From assembly GCF_900100535.1 (NCBI RefSeq), contig NZ_FNDG01000002.1, forward strand, positions 186,001 through 250,000: DNA of 64,000 bases, in the 5' to 3' direction. This DNA is from Phytopseudomonas flavescens. GTDB taxonomy: Bacteria > Pseudomonadota > Gammaproteobacteria > Pseudomonadales > Pseudomonadaceae. A model generated the notes under the pieces. The model made no database searches, was not told where the DNA came from, and worked only from the letters and a program-made list of their open reading frames with translations. The translations under genes and the position numbers were made by a program. Below are positions 25,393-34,697 of this stretch, piece after piece (position 1 is the first letter of the stretch; every line of letters starts with the position of its first letter).

Positions 25393-26772
25393 ATGCGTCG
25401 TTTGCTTCTGTGTTTGTGTGTGCTGAGCCTGGGCGTCTGCGCTGAGGAGGTGGTCAATGACGTCACCGGCCTCAACCCGGTCATTGTCGATCGGGTCGTC
25501 GTGCCACGCAGCGAGCAGGAGGTCGTCGAGGCGCTGCGCAGCCATGCCGGCCCCATCAGTATCGGTGGCGGTCGCTACAGCATGGGTGGGCAGACGGCCT
25601 CGGACGGTGCGCTGCAACTGGACATGCGCGGCCTCGATCAGGTGCTCGAGTTCTCCGCCGAGCGCCGGGAAATTCGCGTGCAAAGTGGCATCACCTGGCG
25701 CGCCATACTCGAATACGTCGATCCGTACGACCTCTCGCCGCAGATCATGCAGTCCTACGCCAACTTCACGGTGGGTGGCTCGCTGTCGGTCAACGTGCAT
25801 GGCCGTTACGTGGGCGAGGGGCCGATTGCCGGTTCGGTACGTGCCATCCGTGTGGTGCTCGCCGATGGGCGCGTGGTGGACGCCAGCCCGAGCCAGAACG
25901 CCGCACTGTTCCATGCTGTGATTGGCGGCTACGGAGGCCTCGGGGTGATAGTCGAGGCCACGCTGGGCCTGGTGGAGAACACGCGCATCGCACGGGAAAG
26001 CCAGGTCATGCCCCTGCAGGACTATCGCCCCTGGTTCTATCGCGAGGTCGCCGCCCAGGCGGGCCTGGTTATGCACAATGGCATTCTCTATCCCGATGAC
26101 TTCTCCACGGTGCGGGCCGTGTCCTACCGGCGCACCGAGGCGGCCTTGACCGAAGCGCAGCGGCTGAGCCCCAAGTTGCAAGGTAGCCCTATACAGCGCA
26201 CAGGAATCCGTCTCAGCGGTTTTTCCTCGGGCATCAAACTGCGTGAAGCGGCGCTCGATCCGCTGCTGTTCCGCGGCCCCAAGGTGCAATGGCGCAACCA
26301 TGAGGCCAGCCTCGATGTCAGCGAGCTGGAGCCGATATCCGGCCCGGGCTTCAGTTATGTGCTGCAAGAGTATTTCGTACCGCCGGCACAGCTGGAGCGC
26401 TTCATCGGCGAGCTGGCGCGCCTGACCCATCAGCACCAGGCCACGCTGATCAACGTCTCCATTCGCCATGCCAAGGCTGACCCGGATACCGTGCTGAGCT
26501 GGGCCCCCGAGGAGGTTTTCGCTCTGGTGCTCTACTACCGGCAGGGCAGCTCGGACGGCGAACGGCAGAAAGCCGCGGCCTGGACCCAGGACCTGATTGC
26601 CGCGGCCCTGCGCTGTGGTGGGCGGCATTACCTGCCTTATCAGATTCACGCCAGCCGCGAGCAATTCCTCCAGGCTTATCCGCGGGCGCTGGAGTACTTC
26701 GAACTCAAACGCCAGCTGGATCCCACCTACAGGTTTCGCAACCGTCTGTGGGACGCCTATTACCTTCGGTAA
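25393..26772 (+). CDS. Exported FAD-binding oxidoreductase (VAO/PCMH family)
   Basis: Protein of 459 aa with a signal peptide (MRRLLLCLCVLSLGVCA). The FAD-binding PCMH domain holds HAGPISIGGGRYSMGGQ and NFTVGGSLSVNVHGRYVGEG; the His in NVHG sits where some family members bind FAD covalently. It also has GGYGGLGVIVEATLGL. The C-terminal half resembles aldonolactone-oxidase or decaprenylphosphoryl-ribose-oxidase substrate domains, ending LDPTYRFRNRLWD. ATG 25393 follows AAGGAAGG. The substrate is unknown; an exported sugar or lactone oxidase is plausible. Confidence 0.82.
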   Translation: MRRLLLCLCVLSLGVCAEEVVNDVTGLNPVIVDRVVVPRSEQEVVEALRSHAGPISIGGGRYSMGGQTASDGALQLDMRGLDQVLEFSAERREIRVQSGITWRAILEYVDPYDLSPQIMQSYANFTVGGSLSVNVHGRYVGEGPIAGSVRAIRVVLADGRVVDASPSQNAALFHAVIGGYGGLGVIVEATLGLVENTRIARESQVMPLQDYRPWFYREVAAQAGLVMHNGILYPDDFSTVRAVSYRRTEAALTEAQRLSPKLQGSPIQRTGIRLSGFSSGIKLREAALDPLLFRGPKVQWRNHEASLDVSELEPISGPGFSYVLQEYFVPPAQLERFIGELARLTHQHQATLINVSIRHAKADPDTVLSWAPEEVFALVLYYRQGSSDGERQKAAAWTQDLIAAALRCGGRHYLPYQIHASREQFLQAYPRALEYFELKRQLDPTYRFRNRLWDAYYLR

Positions 26773-26795
26773 TTATCGAGAGCAAAGCCGCTAGA

Positions 26796-27578
26796 TCACT
26801 TCACGGCATCGCCGAGAAACTTGCTGAGAAACTGCTGGGTGCGCGCCTGCTTGGGCGCGCTGAACAGTTCGCGGGCATCGCCCTGTTCGACTATCGAGCC
26901 CTTGTCGATGAAGATGGCGCGGTTGGCGACGTCCCGGGCGAAGCTCATCTCGTGGGTGACGATGACCAGGGTGCGATTCTCCTCGGCCAGAGCGCGGATG
27001 GTCGCCAGCACTTCACCGACCAGTTCCGGGTCCAGCGCCGAAGTGGGTTCATCGAACAGGATCACGTGCGGCTCCATGGCCAGCGCACGGGCAATCGCTA
27101 CGCGCTGTTGCTGCCCACCGGACAAGCGTTTCGGATAGGCATCTTCCTTGCCCGCCAGGCCGACCTTGGCGAGCAATCGCCGACCCAGCTCGACGGCTTC
27201 GTCACGGGGCCGCTTCTTCACCACCACCGGGCCTTCGATGACGTTTTCCAGCGCGGTGCGGTGCGGGAACAGGTTGAAGTTCTGGAACACGAACCCTACG
27301 TGCTGACGCAGCTTGCGGATCAGCCCCTGTTGCTGGCCCATCGGCTTGCTGGCGTCGATCTCGATCTCACCCACGCGAATGCTGCCGCCATCCGGTGTTT
27401 CCAGCAGGTTGAGGCAACGCAGCAGGGTGGTCTTGCCCGAGCCGCTGGGACCGATGATGGCGACCACCTCGCCAGGCGCGATGTTCAGGTCGATGCCGTC
27501 GAGAACGGTCTGGCCCTTGAAGGCCTTGGTCAGGTTGCGAACGCTGATCATGCTTGTGCTCGTGTCCGGTAGGGCCAT
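26796..27578 (-). CDS. tcyN: L-cystine ABC transporter, ATP-binding subunit
   Basis: ATPase of 260 aa of the polar amino-acid type. Walker A is GPSGSGKTT, the Q-loop is in VFQNFNLFPHRTALENVIEG, the signature is RLSGGQQQRVAIARAL, Walker B is VILFDEPTSALDPELVGEVL, and the H-loop is VTHEMSFARD. The sequence follows E. coli TcyN (YecC) closely. Its ATG overlaps the permease stop by one base (TGATG). Order on the minus strand is tcyJ, tcyL, tcyN, with dcyD upstream, a complete cystine import and use locus. Confidence 0.93.
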   Translation of the reverse strand: MALPDTSTSMISVRNLTKAFKGQTVLDGIDLNIAPGEVVAIIGPSGSGKTTLLRCLNLLETPDGGSIRVGEIEIDASKPMGQQQGLIRKLRQHVGFVFQNFNLFPHRTALENVIEGPVVVKKRPRDEAVELGRRLLAKVGLAGKEDAYPKRLSGGQQQRVAIARALAMEPHVILFDEPTSALDPELVGEVLATIRALAEENRTLVIVTHEMSFARDVANRAIFIDKGSIVEQGDARELFSAPKQARTQQFLSKFLGDAVK

Positions 27579-28246
27579 CAGTTTTCCGCCTCGTGGCGGT
27601 TGACCCGCGCTTCCAGACGGCTCTGCAGATGCGCCAGCAGGCTGGCGAGAATCCAGTAGATCAACGCAGCAGCCAGGTACATGGTGAAGATTTCGAAGGT
27701 GCGGGCAGTGATCAACTGAGCCTGACGGAACAGCTCGGGCACCTGGATGGTGGCTGCCAGTGCAGTGTCCTTGACCAGAGAAATGAAGCTGTTACCCAGT
27801 GGCGGCAATGCGGTGCGCGCTGCCTGGGGCAGGATGGCGCGAATCATCGCCTGGGTCTTGCTCATGCCGATGCTGGCTGCCGCTTCCCACTGACCGCGGT
27901 CGATCGAGGAGATCGCCGCGCGGAGGATTTCCGACACGTATGCCGCCATGTTCAGGGAGAAGCCGATCAGTGCGGCGGGCAAGGGTTCCAGCTGGATACC
28001 CAGCTGTGGCAAGCCGTAGTAGATCATGAACAGTTGCACGAGCAGCGGCGTACCGCGAAAGAACGACACATAGACCCTTGCCGGCCAGTCCAGCAGCCGG
28101 GAGGGTGACAAGCGCATCAGTGCCAGCAGAAAGCCCAGAATCAGGCCGAAGAACATACCGCCCAGGCTCAATACTACGGTGTAGGCAGCCCCCTTGAGCA
28201 GGAAGGGGGCTGAATCCAGGGCAAGCTGGAGACTCGCCTCGATCAT
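27578..28246 (-). CDS. tcyL: L-cystine ABC transporter, permease subunit
   Basis: Inner-membrane protein of 222 aa with about five helices and the His/Glu/Phe-type permease pattern: AAYTVVLSLGGMFFG, YVSFFRGTPLLVQLFMIYYG, and the EAA loop around EAAASIGMSKTQAMIRAILP. It overlaps tcyJ by 4 nt (ATGA) and tcyN by 1 nt, so the three are translated from one message. The assignment to cystine follows from the partner genes. Confidence 0.92.
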   Translation of the reverse strand: MIEASLQLALDSAPFLLKGAAYTVVLSLGGMFFGLILGFLLALMRLSPSRLLDWPARVYVSFFRGTPLLVQLFMIYYGLPQLGIQLEPLPAALIGFSLNMAAYVSEILRAAISSIDRGQWEAAASIGMSKTQAMIRAILPQAARTALPPLGNSFISLVKDTALAATIQVPELFRQAQLITARTFEIFTMYLAAALIYWILASLLAHLQSRLEARVNRHEAEN

Positions 28247-29043
28247 TGCGTCACGTCAGCCTTGAACCATTTTTCCGAGATGGTTTTCAGGGTACCGTCG
28301 GCGCGCAGCCTGGCGATGGCTTCGTCGATGGCCGCGAGCAGTTGCGGGTTGCCTTTGCGCAGTGCCACGCCTGCCTCCTGACGGGCGAATGGCTCGCCTG
28401 CGACGGCCAGGGTATCGCCGGTCTTGCTGATCAGCTCGAACGCGGCCAGACGGTCGCCGAGGATGGCGTCGACACGGCCAACGCGCACGTCCTGGTTACG
28501 GGTGGCGTCATCGTCATAGGTGCGGATATCGGCCTGCGGCACGTTCTCTTTCAGCCAGTGCTCGTAATTGCTGCCCAATACCACGCCGACTTTCTTGCCG
28601 TTGAGGTTCTCCGGCTTGCCGAACTGACCTTCCTGACCCTTGCGCGTCAGCACCTGAATCCCGGAAACGGTGTAGGGCGTGGAGAAGTCATATTTCTTCT
28701 TGCGCTCTTCGGAGATGGTCACCTGATTGATCACAACGTCCAGGCGGCCAGACTCCAGCGACGCGAGGATGCCGTCCCACTTGGTCGGCTGGAAGTTGGC
28801 TTTGACGCCCAGTTGCTTGGCCAGTGCGTTGGCGAAATCCACTTCGAATCCGGCGAGCTTGCCGCTTTCGTCCTGGAAGTTGAAGGGCGGATAAGTGCCT
28901 TCAATGCCCACCTTGATGCTGCCGCTGTCCTTGATTTTCTGCAGCAGATCGTCGGCAGCGAATGCCTGGCTACCGAGCCCGGCGCAGAGGGCCAGGCCGA
29001 AACTGCCGATAAGGAACTGGCGACGCAATGTGGCGAAAGTCAT
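28243..29043 (-). CDS. tcyJ: L-cystine-binding periplasmic protein
   Basis: Family 3 solute-binding protein of 266 aa with a signal peptide (FLIGSFGLALCAGLGSQAFA). Binding-fold landmarks are IKVGIEGTYPPFNFQDESG, GFEVDFANALAKQLGV, WDGILASLESGRLDVVINQV and KYDFSTPYTVSGIQVL. It resembles E. coli TcyJ (FliY). It is first in the tcyJLN operon; the Shine-Dalgarno is TGAGG. The 97 bp between it and dcyD is very AT-rich and probably holds a sulfur-starvation promoter. Confidence 0.93.
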   Translation of the reverse strand: MTFATLRRQFLIGSFGLALCAGLGSQAFAADDLLQKIKDSGSIKVGIEGTYPPFNFQDESGKLAGFEVDFANALAKQLGVKANFQPTKWDGILASLESGRLDVVINQVTISEERKKKYDFSTPYTVSGIQVLTRKGQEGQFGKPENLNGKKVGVVLGSNYEHWLKENVPQADIRTYDDDATRNQDVRVGRVDAILGDRLAAFELISKTGDTLAVAGEPFARQEAGVALRKGNPQLLAAIDEAIARLRADGTLKTISEKWFKADVTQ

Positions 29044-29139
29044 GGCTGGGCCTCAGGTGTGTTGGGTTGTTGTAGTGCGGCACTCTAGTGGTTCTTCGTA
29101 TATTCGATAAAATAATAAAAAATTATTTGTATATGCCAA

Positions 29140-30138
29140 CTATGGTGTCAGGGATTGGTAGGCGAATAATGCCGGAGCGCCGCCTGTATGCAGAAATACG
29201 ATCGGCTTGCCTTCTGCAAATTCTCCTTTCTGGACACCGTCCAGCAGCCCGGCAAATGCCTTGCCCGTGTAAACCGGATCGAGCAGCAATCCCTGGATGC
29301 TGGCGAGTAGACGAATCGCATCGAGTGTACCGGTATTCGGTTCGCCGTAGCGGGGGCCGAAATACTCATCCCACAGCTCGATGGACAAATTATCCGGCAC
29401 GCTGATGCCCAGCAGTTCGGCGGCTCGTTGCACCAGTCCCAGTACCTTCGGACGCTGCAGGTCTGCAGGTCGTGAGACGGTGATGCCGAGCACACGCCAA
29501 TCGGGCAGCAAGTGGGCCAACGCCAGCGCCATGCCCGCATGAGTCGCGCCGCTTCCGGAAGCCACTACTACAGTGCCGCTATCGAGGCCCAGCGCACCGA
29601 CTTGCTCTGCGAACTCCAGCCCAGCCTTGACGTAGCCCAAGGTACCCAGTGCATTGGATCCGCCAATAGGAATCACGTAAGGGTGCTTGCCGGTGGCACG
29701 CAGGCGCTCCGCCTTGGCCACCAGCATTACGTCCGGCTCGTCCAGATTGTCGACAATCTCCACTCGCGTGCCGAACAGATCCAGCAGCAGACGGTTGCCG
29801 TTGTGCAGGTAATTCTGCTCCTGGGTATCGATGGGATTTTCCAGCAAGGCGACGCAGGCAAGGCCCAGCTTGGCAGCCAGTGCTGCAGTCTGCCGGACGT
29901 GATTGGACTGGATCGCTCCGGCGGTGATTAGCGTATCGGCTTGCTGCGTCAGTGCATCGGCCCCGAGGTACTCCAGCTTGCGCGCCTTGTTGCCGCCGAG
30001 GGCAAACAGGGTCAGGTCATCACGTTTGACGTATATGTCCCGGCCGACGTGATGTGAGAGGCGCACGAGGTGTTGCAGCGGAGTGGCATGGGGTACCAGG
30101 TCGAGACGCTCGAATCGGCTCAGAGCTTCACTGATCAT
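29140..30138 (-). CDS. dcyD: D-cysteine desulfhydrase
   Basis: PLP enzyme of 332 aa of the ACC deaminase/D-cysteine desulfhydrase group, releasing sulfide, ammonia and pyruvate from D-cysteine. The PLP lysine lies in [13 protein letters not shown], followed by [18 protein letters not shown]; the phosphate loop is [12 protein letters not shown], and the end is [18 protein letters not shown] with [16 protein letters not shown] 30138 aligns with the E. coli DcyD start; no strong Shine-Dalgarno is seen. It is upstream of tcyJLN on the same strand, as in enteric bacteria. Confidence 0.93.
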   Translation of the reverse strand: MISEALSRFERLDLVPHATPLQHLVRLSHHVGRDIYVKRDDLTLFALGGNKARKLEYLGADALTQQADTLITAGAIQSNHVRQTAALAAKLGLACVALLENPIDTQEQNYLHNGNRLLLDLFGTRVEIVDNLDEPDVMLVAKAERLRATGKHPYVIPIGGSNALGTLGYVKAGLEFAEQVGALGLDSGTVVVASGSGATHAGMALALAHLLPDWRVLGITVSRPADLQRPKVLGLVQRAAELLGISVPDNLSIELWDEYFGPRYGEPNTGTLDAIRLLASIQGLLLDPVYTGKAFAGLLDGVQKGEFAEGKPIVFLHTGGAPALFAYQSLTP

Positions 30139-30361
30139 GGGGGATTCACTGCCGAAAAGGAGGATGACTATCACTTTAGAAGTGACAGCCCGAAACACAA
30201 CAAGTGCATAAACCTCTACTTATTCTCAAAAGAAATATAGGAATGAACTAAAAGTATTTTCATCGTATATCTGTGCGCCGTATCTTCAGCGCGCCGTCCT
30301 ACCCGGTACGGCTGACCACCCCCTGCCGCTGTCGATCCATCGGCACCTACCGAGAACAATC

Positions 30362-31140
30362 ATGAAAAAACCTTCCTGCTGGCTGCATTGGCCTCCGTCC
30401 TGGCTACCCAGGCGTTCGCCGCTGAAAAACTCACCGTAGCGGCAACGCCGGTGCCCCATGCCGAAATCCTCGAGCTGATCAAGCCGAAGCTGGCAGAGCA
30501 GGGCGTCGACCTGCAGATCAAGGTGTTCACCGATTACGTGCAGCCCAACCTGCAGGTCGAACAGAAGCAACTGGATGCCAACTACTTCCAGACCAAGCCG
30601 TACCTCGATGGCTTCAACGAAAGCCGCGGCACCCATCTGGTGATCGTCAAGGGCGTGCATATCGAGCCCTTCGGCGGCTACTCCAGCAAGTACAAGAGCC
30701 TTGAGGAGCTGCCGGACGGCGCCACCATCGCTATCCCCAACGAGGCCAGCAACAGCGGCCGCGCCCTGCAACTGCTGCAGCACGCCGGCCTGCTGACCCT
30801 CAAGGACCCGAGCAACGTGCAAGCCACGCCGAAGGATCTGGCCAGTAACCCGCACAACTTCAAGTTCAAGGAACTGGAGGCGGCCATGTTGCCGCGCGTG
30901 CTGAATCAGGTCGACCTGGCACTGATCAACACCAACTACGCGCTGGAAGCCAAGCTCAATCCAACCAAGGATGCGCTGGTGCTTGAAAGCAAGGATTCGC
31001 CGTACGTGAACTACCTGGTCGCGCGGCCGGACAACCAGAACAGCGATACCATCAAGAAACTGGCTGACGCACTGACCAGCCCGGAGGTCAAAGCCTTCAT
31101 CGAGAAGAAGTATTCGGGTGCTGTAGTCCCGGCGTTCTAG
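30362..31140 (+). CDS. MetQ-like (NlpA-family) solute-binding protein with frameshifted signal peptide
   Basis: D-methionine-type binding protein. The mature part is intact: EKLTVAATPVPHAEILELIK, FTDYVQPNLQVEQKQLDANY, PNEASNSGRALQLLQHAGLL and SPYVNYLVARPDNQ. The natural start ATG 30362 runs through AAAAAA into MKKPSCWLHW and stops after 25 codons. One more A would give MKKTFLLAALASVLATQAFA, a perfect signal peptide in frame with the rest. In-frame start options are limited to TTG 30388, which would lack most of the signal. This is a sequencing error, a fresh mutation, or slippage. No MetN or MetI gene is adjacent. Confidence 0.8.
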
Positions 31141-31157
31141 GACGCTACAGACCCAGC

Positions 31158-31193
31158 ACGCCGACAGAGGCTTCGCTTCTGTCGGCGTTTTTG
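31158..31193 (+). terminator. Rho-independent terminator
   Basis: ACGCCGACAGA (31158-31168) pairs with TCTGTCGGCGT (31178-31188), followed by TTTTG. It ends the MetQ-like gene and may also serve the convergent AraC gene. Confidence 0.88.
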
Positions 31194-31204
31194 TTTCCTG
31201 CCAT

Positions 31205-32119
31205 CTACGGTGGCGCGCCGTTGAACTGCCTGCGCAAGGCCCCGGGCAATATGCCGGTGACCTTGGCGAACGCGCGGGTGAAGGCCGCCACCGACTGGTA
31301 GCCCACGGCTTCGGCCACGTCGGCAACCGCCACGCCTTGCTTGAGCAGGCGTGAGGCCTGGCGAACCCGCAGGCTGATCAGCATCTGCCCGGGCGAGGTT
31401 CCCGAAAGTTCCTGGAAGCGCTTGCAGAACGCCGAGCGCGACAACCGGGTGTAGCCTGCCATTTCCTCCAGGGGCCAGCTGTGCTCGGGGCGGGCGATGA
31501 GTTGTTCGATCAGCGGGCTGAACTGGGGGTGGCGCGCCAGGCCGAGCAGGCCGCCCAGTCGCTCGGCCTGGCCCTGTTCGCGCAGGACGTAGAGAAACAG
31601 CAGATGGCTGAGCCGTTCGAGGAAGGTATCGGAAGGCCCATCGACCCGGGCGCACTCATCGAGGATCAGCTCGAACAGCCTGCGCGCCGCACTCAGCGAC
31701 GGGTCACCGGCACGCAGTACCAGAAAGGCCGGCAACGCCTGCAGGATCAGGCTGCTCAGGCCCGGGCGAAAATGGAAGAACCCGCAGACCAGGCCGACGC
31801 CCTCACGGGCCTGTTGTTGCAGTGGCTGCATCGCGACCTTGGGACTGCAGCGCGCCGCCTCGGCATCCGCCGCGCTGGACAGGCGATAGCGAATGTCATG
31901 GAGCAGGAATAACGCATCGCCTGCATGCAGCCCCACAGGCAGGCTGCCATCGTCCAGGTGCAGCCAGCAGTCACCGTGCACCAGCACGTGGAAACTGGCC
32001 CTGGCCAGGCCATGGGTACTGGCCTGCCAGGTGCCGCAATAACGGCCGACATGGAACAGGCGGGTGTCCAGTTCCAGGCTCTCTAATAACCATTCAAAAG
32101 GGGGCAGGGACGAATTCAT
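31205..32119 (-). CDS. AraC-family transcriptional regulator
   Basis: Regulator of 304 aa. An N-terminal cupin-like ligand domain (cupin_6 type, FHVLVHGDCWLHLDDGSLPVGL, LHAGDALFLLHD) is followed by a C-terminal double HTH (residues 205-300): WPLEEMAGYTRLSRSAFCKR and VAVADVAEAVGYQSVAAFTR, with RAFAKVTGILPG behind. It is divergent from the AhpD-like operon with a 105-bp shared region, so that operon is its likely target. The effector could be an organosulfur intermediate or a stress signal; this is inference. Confidence 0.9.
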   Translation of the reverse strand: MNSSLPPFEWLLESLELDTRLFHVGRYCGTWQASTHGLARASFHVLVHGDCWLHLDDGSLPVGLHAGDALFLLHDIRYRLSSAADAEAARCSPKVAMQPLQQQAREGVGLVCGFFHFRPGLSSLILQALPAFLVLRAGDPSLSAARRLFELILDECARVDGPSDTFLERLSHLLFLYVLREQGQAERLGGLLGLARHPQFSPLIEQLIARPEHSWPLEEMAGYTRLSRSAFCKRFQELSGTSPGQMLISLRVRQASRLLKQGVAVADVAEAVGYQSVAAFTRAFAKVTGILPGALRRQFNGAPP

Positions 32120-32224
32120 CTAATGAAAAGACTCAAGAGCAAGTAATAGCGACTTTCTCATATTGTTCGACGTTTTTATAACCAAGAAAATGGTGAGCAA
32201 TTCGTTCAACCCAGGAGTTATCCC

Positions 32225-32785
32225 ATGTCTCGCGTGACCTTGCATACCGTGGAAACCGCTCCAATAGAGGCTCAGCCGTTTCTGCGCAACGCCCAGGCCG
32301 CTTCCGGGTTCGTTCCCAACCTGCTGGCAGTGCTCGCCAATGCACCGGCCGCACTGGAAACCTACGTCACCGTCTCGGGCCTGAACGGCAAGGCCAGCCT
32401 CGGCCTCGCCGAGCGCGAAGTGATCCAGCTGATCGCCGCCACCACCCATGGCTGCGCCTTCTGCGTGGCTGGCCACACGGCGGTCGCCAGCAACAAGGCC
32501 AAGCTGCCTGCCGAGGTCGTCGAAGCACTGCGTGCCCGCGGTGAGCTGCCGGACGCCCGTTACGAAACCCTGGCTCAGTTCACTCGCGAGGTCATCGCCA
32601 CCCGCGGCAATGTCAGCGATACGGCGTACCAGGCATTTCTCCAGGCAGGCTTCACCGAGGGCCAGGCCCTGGAGGTGATTCTCGGGGTGAGCCTGGCCAC
32701 CTTGTGCAACTTCGCCAACAGCTTCGCCCACACGCCGCTCAACCCGGAACTGGAGCGTTATCGCTGGGACCAGGCAGGCGCGTGA
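32225..32785 (+). CDS. Carboxymuconolactone decarboxylase/AhpD-family protein
   Basis: Protein of 186 aa with the AhpD-like core EREVIQLIAATTHGCAFCVA and a CxxC pair, Cys77 and Cys80, followed by His84. Such proteins act as peroxide- or thiol-disulfide-active enzymes. It is first in a tight operon with an acyl-CoA-dehydrogenase-like protein and an aliphatic-sulfonate-type ABC transporter. Shine-Dalgarno CAGGAG precedes ATG 32225. A similar order is found in the sulfur-starvation genes of P. aeruginosa as I recall it. A role in handling reactive products of desulfonation is a guess. Confidence 0.87.
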   Translation: MSRVTLHTVETAPIEAQPFLRNAQAASGFVPNLLAVLANAPAALETYVTVSGLNGKASLGLAEREVIQLIAATTHGCAFCVAGHTAVASNKAKLPAEVVEALRARGELPDARYETLAQFTREVIATRGNVSDTAYQAFLQAGFTEGQALEVILGVSLATLCNFANSFAHTPLNPELERYRWDQAGA

Positions 32786-32805
32786 GCCGCAGAGGAGATT
32801 TCGCC

Positions 32806-33870
32806 ATGCTGGATGCCAACCTGAGCCGCTGGCTCGACGAACAGGCCGGGGCGCTGGACGGCGGCCAGTGCGATGCCGAGGCCGTGCTGCCGCAACTGGC
32901 GGCTGCCGGTGTGCTGCGCCTCGGCGTACCGAAAGCGCTGGGCGGCGAGGGCGGCCATGTGGTCGACGCCTTGCGTGCGGTGGTCGATGTGGCCAGCCAT
33001 TCGTTGACGGCTGCTTTCGTGTTCTGGGGGCAGCGCGCGTTCATCGAATACCTGCTGCAGGGCGACAATCCGGCGCTCAGCGAGCGCCTGCTGCCCGCGC
33101 TGCTCAGTGGCGAACAGGCCGGCGCCACCGGGCTGTCGAATGCCATGAAGTACCTGTCGGGTATCGAGGAGCTGGGCGTCAATGCTGAGCCCGCCGATGA
33201 CGGCTGGACCCTGAATGGACGGCTGCCCTGGGTCACCAATCTGCGCAAGAGCGGCTTCGTGGTGGCGGCAGCGATCGATCTGCCGGGTGCCCAGCCGTTC
33301 GTGGCGGCGTTTCCGGGGGATCTGGACGGTGTCGAGCGCAGCGAGGACCTGCAACTGCTCGGTCTGCAATCCAGCAACACTGCTGCGCTGCAGTTGCACC
33401 AGGCGCAACTGCAGCGCGAATGGCTGATCGCTGCCGACGCCAGGCGCTTTCTGCCGCAGGTTCGTCCGGCCTTCCTGGGCCTGCAGTGCGGGCTGTCGAT
33501 CGGGCTGGCACAGCGCGCACTGGCTGAGGTAAGTGGGACGCTGGCACAGCGCTCGACACTGCACAACGACTACGACCAACTGGCGAGCACCCTGAGCCTC
33601 GAACGCCTGCGCCTCGAGCAAGGGCTGCATGACGGCACCTTCCTGGCCCGGCCGTCGGCGTTGTTCACCCTGCGTATCGGCCTGGCCGAGCGCGTCGCCG
33701 AAGCCCTGCAACTCGAACTGCAGGCCAGCGGCGGGCGCGCCTATCTGCAGCCTCACGGCGACGGTTTCGCCAGGCGCTGGCGGGAGTCGGCCTTCGTGCC
33801 GGTGGTTACTCCCAGCCTGGTGCAACTGCGTGCCGAGCTACAAAAGAACGTGGCGCAGGTGCCGGCGTGA
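32806..33870 (+). CDS. Acyl-CoA-dehydrogenase-like flavoprotein
   Basis: Protein of 354 aa with the acyl-CoA dehydrogenase fold: N-terminal helices (LPQLAAAGVLRLGVPKALGG), middle-domain motif AGATGLSNAMKYL and GWTLNGRLPWVTNL, and a C-terminal helical domain (GLSIGLAQRALAEV). Several such proteins in sulfur clusters (SfnC, DszC-like) are flavin-dependent monooxygenases rather than dehydrogenases. AGAGGAGA lies seven bases before ATG 32806. The gene lies 20 bp after the AhpD-like gene and overlaps the ATPase gene by 4 nt. The substrate is unknown. Confidence 0.82.
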   Translation: MLDANLSRWLDEQAGALDGGQCDAEAVLPQLAAAGVLRLGVPKALGGEGGHVVDALRAVVDVASHSLTAAFVFWGQRAFIEYLLQGDNPALSERLLPALLSGEQAGATGLSNAMKYLSGIEELGVNAEPADDGWTLNGRLPWVTNLRKSGFVVAAAIDLPGAQPFVAAFPGDLDGVERSEDLQLLGLQSSNTAALQLHQAQLQREWLIAADARRFLPQVRPAFLGLQCGLSIGLAQRALAEVSGTLAQRSTLHNDYDQLASTLSLERLRLEQGLHDGTFLARPSALFTLRIGLAERVAEALQLELQASGGRAYLQPHGDGFARRWRESAFVPVVTPSLVQLRAELQKNVAQVPA

Positions 33871-34697
33871 GCACGGTACTGCAGGCCCGGGACATCGGCC
33901 TGGCTTACCCGCAGGGCACGGGCTGGCAGCCGGTGCTCGAAGGTTTCCAGCTCGATCTGCAGGCTGGCGAGGTGGTGAGCATTCTTGGCCCCAGCGGGGT
34001 GGGAAAGTCCAGCCTGCTGCGGGTGCTGGCCGGCCTGCAGCAGCCGAGCCAGGGCAGGGTGGAGCTGTTCGGCGAAGCCTTGCGTGGCCCGCATCCGCGG
34101 GTGGCAGTGGCCTTTCAGGATCCGTCGCTGCTGCCCTGGCTGACGCTGGAAAGGAACGTCGCCTTCGGCCTGGATTTCGCTCGGCAGCCACGCCGTGAGG
34201 CAGCCCAGCGCGAGGCGTTGATCGAACGCGCCATCGCTGCGGTGGGCCTGAGCGAGGCACGCGGCCGCTATCCGGCGCAGCTGTCCGGTGGTATGGCACA
34301 GCGCACCGCGCTGGCTCGCTGCCTGGCGCGCGAGCCGCACGTGTTGCTGCTCGACGAACCCTTTGGTGCCCTGGACGAAGTGACCCGGGCGCAGATGCAG
34401 CAGTTGCTGCTGCAGATCATCCGTGAACAGCGCACCGCAGCCGTGCTGATCACCCATGACATCGATGAAGCGCTGCTGCTCTCCGAACGTATTCTGCTAC
34501 TGGGCGACACCCCGGCGCGCACGTTGGGCGAGTGGCACATCGACCTGCCGCACCCCCGTGCGGATCTGGTCGACGAGCTTGGCGCGCTACGCGTCGACAT
34601 CCTCAAAACCCTACGGCGGGCGAGCCGCGATCACGCACCCTCACCCCTGCAGGAGCCACAGCATGTGCCTGGACGATCCGACCCATTCCCGACGTGA
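33867..34697 (+). CDS. ABC transporter ATP-binding protein (SsuB/TauB type)
   Basis: ATPase of 276 aa of the nitrate/sulfonate/taurine family. Walker A is GPSGVGKSS (residues 41-49), the Q-loop VAFQDPSLLPWLTLERNV, the signature LSGGMAQRTALARCL, Walker B VLLLDEPFGALDEVTR, and the H-loop ITHDIDEAL. The GTG start overlaps the previous stop (GTGA). Its last 12 codons overlap the binding-protein gene, giving a C-terminal tail (SPLQEPQHVPGRSDPF) that is probably not functional. Confidence 0.9.
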   Translation: MSTVLQARDIGLAYPQGTGWQPVLEGFQLDLQAGEVVSILGPSGVGKSSLLRVLAGLQQPSQGRVELFGEALRGPHPRVAVAFQDPSLLPWLTLERNVAFGLDFARQPRREAAQREALIERAIAAVGLSEARGRYPAQLSGGMAQRTALARCLAREPHVLLLDEPFGALDEVTRAQMQQLLLQIIREQRTAAVLITHDIDEALLLSERILLLGDTPARTLGEWHIDLPHPRADLVDELGALRVDILKTLRRASRDHAPSPLQEPQHVPGRSDPFPT

